Assembly (NCBI GenBank): GCA_934660965.1 | Contig: CAKUIM010000026.1 | Span: forward strand, 1-32,379 | Length of the DNA stretch: 32,379 nucleotides | Direction of reading: 5' to 3' | Source: an uncultured Oscillospiraceae bacterium | GTDB lineage: Bacteria > Bacillota > Clostridia > Oscillospirales > Oscillospiraceae | Shown: in pieces, positions 30,901 to 32,379 of the stretch | How the letters are laid out: each line of letters opens with the position of its first letter | How positions within the stretch are numbered: the stretch's first letter is position 1 | Made by a program: the position numbers and the translations under genes | The notes under the pieces: model-generated | Databases searched by the model: none | The model's input: the letters and a program-made list of their open reading frames with translations, nothing else | What the model was told of the DNA's origin: nothing

Positions 30901-32379
30901 AGAGCAAGACCTTCGGCGGGGACGATCCCACCCTGACCTATGATGTCACCGCCCCCATCACCGGCGAGGTGCCCGCCTTTGACGGCGCACTGTCGAGAGA
31001 GCAGGGCGAGGACGTGGGCGAGTACGCCATCACCATCGGCGGCCTGCACCTGGTTGACAGCGGCAGCTTCCTGGCCGGCAACTACACCCTGGCGCTGGCC
31101 GCCTCCCCGGTGAAATTCGCTATCACCCAGGCCGAGCTGTCCGAGGGTGAGGACAAGGAATTCGCCATCCGCTACAGCGACACCGCCGAGCACACCAAGG
31201 ACGCCGCCTTCTTCGGCTTTACCGGCGCCGGTACCCTCACCCTGGGCGCCGTCACCGGCGGCGACATCCTTGCCTCCGGCTATCCCAAGCTTGTGGGCGG
31301 GGCTGTCGCGGTGAAGCTCAAGGACGGCCTGACCTATTCCGCCGCGGCCTCCGGCGTGATCTCCCTGACCTTTACCGAGGCAAGCGGCAACTACGAGCCC
31401 AAAACCGTCACCCTCACCGTGAAGCTCCGGGAGAAGGACGAGCAGCAGGCGCTGCACATCACCGGCGGCGCCAAGGTCACCTTCGGCAGCACCCTGACCC
31501 TGGCCGCCGAGGGCGGCTCCACCGGCAGCGCCGTCACCTGGGCGGTGGCAAACGGCACCGGCAAGGCGTCCATTGACGAAAACGGCGTGCTCACGCCCGC
31601 GCAGGTGGGCACCGTCACCGTCACGGCCACCATGCCCGGCAACGCCCAGTACAAGGCCGTGTCGGCCAACTGGGAGGTCACCATCGAGGCCCTTCCCATT
31701 GCCATTCCCGCGGAGGACACCACGGTCTACACCTACAACGGCCAGCCCCAGACCTACGCCCTCGCGGCGAACGACGCCTACTATACCATCAGCGGCAACA
31801 CCACGCAGACCGCCGCCAACGAGGCGGGCTACACCGTCACCGCCTCCCTGAAGGACACGGCCAACACCAAGTGGGCCGACGGCACCGTTGCCGACAAGAC
31901 CTACCGGTTCGTCATCGGGAAGAAGCCCATCGCCGCCCCCGCGGAGGACACCACGGTCTACACCTACAACGGCCAGGAGCAGACCTATCAGCTCACCGCG
32001 GACGCTGCCTACACCATCACCGGTGACCGGCAGACCGCCGCCAACGAGGCGGGCTACACCGTCACCGTTTCCCTGAAGGACACGGCCAACACCAAGTGGG
32101 CCGACGGCACCACCGACGACAAGACCTACCGGTTCGTCATCGGGAAGAAGCCCATCGCCGCCCCCGCGGAGGACACCACGGTCTACACCTACAACGGCCA
32201 GGAGCAGACCTATCAGCTCACCGCGGACGCTGCCTACACCATCACCGGTGACCGGCAGACCGCCGCCAACGAGGCGGGCTACACCGTCACCGTTTCCCTG
32301 AAGGACACGGCCAACACCAAGTGGGCCGATGGCAACGTTGCCGACCAGACCTACCTATTCAAGATCGGCAAGGCTGTCG
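24909..32379 (+). CDS. Giant secreted beta-helix / YDG / Ig-like surface protein (C-terminus cut by window edge)
   Basis: Open for more than 2,490 codons and still open at the end. Signal peptide: MEKR, hydrophobic core, PAFA cleavage near residue 25. Residues 30-1500 hold four modules, each with a His/Cys stretch (HALCPHGSGCAIC near 55; HPVCGASCTH at 500; HPICGDSCTH at 864; HPVCGTDCAH at 1158), a short SSL-E-I / YYL / LCLNGH segment, and serial GGTITGN-type repeats of a right-handed beta-helix, as in polymorphic adhesins. An H-x-HTWEY/CTDC module follows near 1527, then MBG/Ig-like domains, a YDG domain near 1912 (DKTYDGSAAATVTG), a Big_2-like domain at about 2184-2262, and tandem repeats to the edge. 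An anchor (probably SLH) is expected beyond the window. RBS GAGGAGG seven bases before ATG 24909. Probable adhesin or matrix protein; ligand unknown. Confidence 0.88.
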   Translation, partial: MEKRLISLVTALALCLALLPAPAFAQPADAQQQTGSSETAAAQSGQVQVRSGAGHTAHALCPHGSGCAICPAEARAADVFASQKALTVQSNDLYVDGVRLSNYTSGANGSAILSEGSYYLDEDIAVDAGILIRGTVNLCLNGHSIQPIGSGKSGWFIEIESGAVLNLCDCSTAHTGKVVRTKQNDACVGVYSGGRFALYGGALAASDETGIDIGTKRGVYMAGGAFDMYGGSITGHTATDNGGGVYMADGTFNLHDGSITNNSASSAVNAMASGGGVYVEGGTLTMTGGTISRNTLPKGNGAGVYVAGESAVFNMSGGTIGGASAADGNVAENSGGGGVDVGHGTFTMTGGAISCNRANNGAGVSTAYGTFNLSGGTITGNIAVYGGGGVAHSEAGSHFNLSGKPVISGNTQADGTADNVSLGTAAAIVGALETGSYIGLASPWNATYPLLAAEGIYGGAYTPTAADAAKFHADATGYEVVYHAETSDIYLEVAVEHRSHPVCGASCTHTGKGAHETEEDWKGVSSLSEITKAGNYYLKANVELTDSWKLPIKYNTVVLCLNGHTITCAADKSAIRLYNDNPSTTLRPTLTITDCKGTGTITHKAGNTGDGVNVYRGTLNLYGGTITGNQKDTNGGGVFVNYGTFNMYGGTISNNTAPSGAGVCVMGDVFNLYGGTITGNTATSTATTYAAGGGGVWLSGTKFNMSGGSITGNKAMADGGGVGLAENYSGELEVNLTGGTISGNAADREGGGVYVRSSVMSVSGNVTITGNVKGGTWSDGKYIGDTPNNVYLVSATDRTITIAGALNDAARIGVTLADGHKGVITEGWSTYMGGVTPSRYFVSDTGGKAVLNSNGEVQMKGHAHPICGDSCTHGGGHAEVEWVGVSSLSEIKKTGCYYLKADVEISNSWNSPISGSEVVLCLNGHSITAKGNFAVITVPGDSSFTLTDCNASGKGNGIITHADTFKGRGVDSDGAFTMYGGTITGNTFMGNGAGVSSKSSFVMAGGTISGNTTTDASWGGTRSGYGGGVYISDGTFTMTGGTITGNTSALGVGGVYAAFGKAITITLSGSPRITGNTNRDLFLGYNQTITVGGALSAGANIVVSTADIADGDRAIIARGTDSYSIQDSDLNAFVSAGGYPKQRRGNSIIFYNGSLHLHPVCGTDCAHTGSDAHDDVLWKPISSLDEITGAGSYYLTQEVELPYAWSCEYAVNLCLNGYGITYAGGDGFFGNLIVENDQTFALTDCNGSGAGHGVVTQKSGRGSGVFINGGAKFYLYGGDITGNTATSNGGGVFISMSGDKSSDFYMYGGSITNNKAVGSDSYDVAEGGGVYISNVGGYSCSFYMYGGTISGNATVTDGHNGYGGAVNVDGVFKMYGGEIIGNTADYSGGGVFVDGGHFYMYGGEISGNNAYYLGGGVSIYRNGNCTVGKDARIIDNVVGGTKAVGAEKYTGGTASNVSPLSGVIIKIDDLTQDARIGITTELKPTAGHDVQFAEGAFDAVDYTKIFTPDGGKAYRVTQTGGSLYLSLHNHTWEYTLSTDGASISAQCTDCQESGGSVSIAAPDSSTLVYDGNGKAAVFTNTLATGATVIGPAYARKEAEGYTDLAGYLPTDAGDYRATVEVGSYTLRVDYEIQKAAPTADHFDFTAPTGLVYRAEEQTIPSPISLKSGLTGMGDITVRYSLGGSESQTLNHAGDYSVRVEVAEGDNFNASTVCLTKDEWAVTVARADRTLTLPEDATVINNGIAQQIGRAYWTDVQGNEQDSVDCELVNAPVGVSLSADKKLTVPGTVLLATEITVRVTARANSDYIDLSPRTFTVTVVAKTTKSLQGLTMSGWTYGDAANAPAYIEPEGTISTTIAYEGENGSPITGVPADAGNYTVTVTCETGWEVYTAWKDFAISPKGVTITGLGAEDKTYDGSAAATVTGTAVIDGLVVGDAVTVSAGTAAFDSKDAGENKTVSFTGYTLTGAGADNYTLAAQPESVTAGIAPAVITVSPRSGQSKTFGGDDPTLTYDVTAPITGEVPAFDGALSREQGEDVGEYAITIGGLHLVDSGSFLAGNYTLALAASPVKFAITQAELSEGEDKEFAIRYSDTAEHTKDAAFFGFTGAGTLTLGAVTGGDILASGYPKLVGGAVAVKLKDGLTYSAAASGVISLTFTEASGNYEPKTVTLTVKLREKDEQQALHITGGAKVTFGSTLTLAAEGGSTGSAVTWAVANGTGKASIDENGVLTPAQVGTVTVTATMPGNAQYKAVSANWEVTIEALPIAIPAEDTTVYTYNGQPQTYALAANDAYYTISGNTTQTAANEAGYTVTASLKDTANTKWADGTVADKTYRFVIGKKPIAAPAEDTTVYTYNGQEQTYQLTADAAYTITGDRQTAANEAGYTVTVSLKDTANTKWADGTTDDKTYRFVIGKKPIAAPAEDTTVYTYNGQEQTYQLTADAAYTITGDRQTAANEAGYTVTVSLKDTANTKWADGNVADQTYLFKIGKAV
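31695..32379 (+). repeat. Tandem 225-231-bp coding repeats in the giant surface protein
   Basis: Three copies run 31695-31925 (231 bp, diverged), 31926-32150 (225 bp) and 32151 to the window edge. Copies 2 and 3 are nearly identical at the DNA level until about 32330, including synonymous positions, so the duplication is recent or maintained by recombination. Each encodes a 75-residue Ig/MBG-like unit with PAEDTTVYTYNGQ and KDTANTKWADG. Confidence 0.92.

Noticed and set aside
24903..31457. A 2,184-codon open frame on the minus strand
   Set aside because: It is the antisense shadow of the giant surface gene. The plus frame has a signal peptide, ribosome binding site and clear domain repeats; the minus frame has His/Gly/Ala-rich low-complexity sequence and no family features. 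High GC content makes stops rare.

Overview
The window reads as chromosomal DNA of a GC-rich anaerobic Clostridia bacterium, most likely from the Oscillospiraceae / Flavonifractor-like gut lineages. This is inferred from high GC content, strong AGGAGG ribosome binding sites, Gram-positive-type signal peptides, SLH surface anchoring, sigma-54 enhancer-binding regulators and CoA-based acid metabolism. No rRNA, tRNA, CRISPR array, transposase or phage gene was seen. Both ends cut a gene: a COG0523 GTPase on the left and a giant surface protein on the right.

Region 1 (1-7446). A zinc-type COG0523/CobW GTPase with a long His/Asp/Glu run lies on the minus strand, divergent from an alpha/beta hydrolase followed by a PAS/AAA+/Fis sigma-54 activator. 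Downstream is a near-consensus -24/-12 promoter with four AAACGCAC repeats 115-220 bp before it. This promoter should drive SDR dehydrogenase, class III (CaiB/BaiF) CoA-transferase and an MFS (OFA-like) carrier: a regulated uptake and CoA-activation pathway for an unidentified organic acid.

Region 2 (11216-18046). A second sigma-54 unit is built around a divergent control region (13769-14245). Two -24/-12 promoters point away from each other across a perfect 12-bp inverted repeat. Leftward: Na+/solute symporter and a beta-keto acid cleavage enzyme (BKACE/Kce family). Rightward: an unusual cyclophilin lacking the catalytic Arg, then a fused 3-ketoacid-type CoA-transferase. The second PAS/AAA+/Fis activator follows. 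BKACE turns a beta-keto acid plus acetyl-CoA into acetoacetate plus a new acyl-CoA, and the CoA-transferase can activate the acetoacetate, so the parts fit a substrate-inducible catabolic system. The substrate is unknown and no lysine-pathway partner genes are present. This is the most interesting part of the window.

Region 3. A CLC-family (probably fluoride-type) transporter (18149-19417) faces a 572-residue regulator with two helix-turn-helix motifs and a large unrecognised C-terminal part (19510-21228, minus). Three secreted surface proteins complete the window: a beta-helix protein (7463-10993, minus), a YDG + 3xSLH protein (21419-24640), and a giant beta-helix/YDG/Ig-like adhesin of more than 2,490 residues (24909 to the end) that finishes in near-identical 225-bp tandem repeats.
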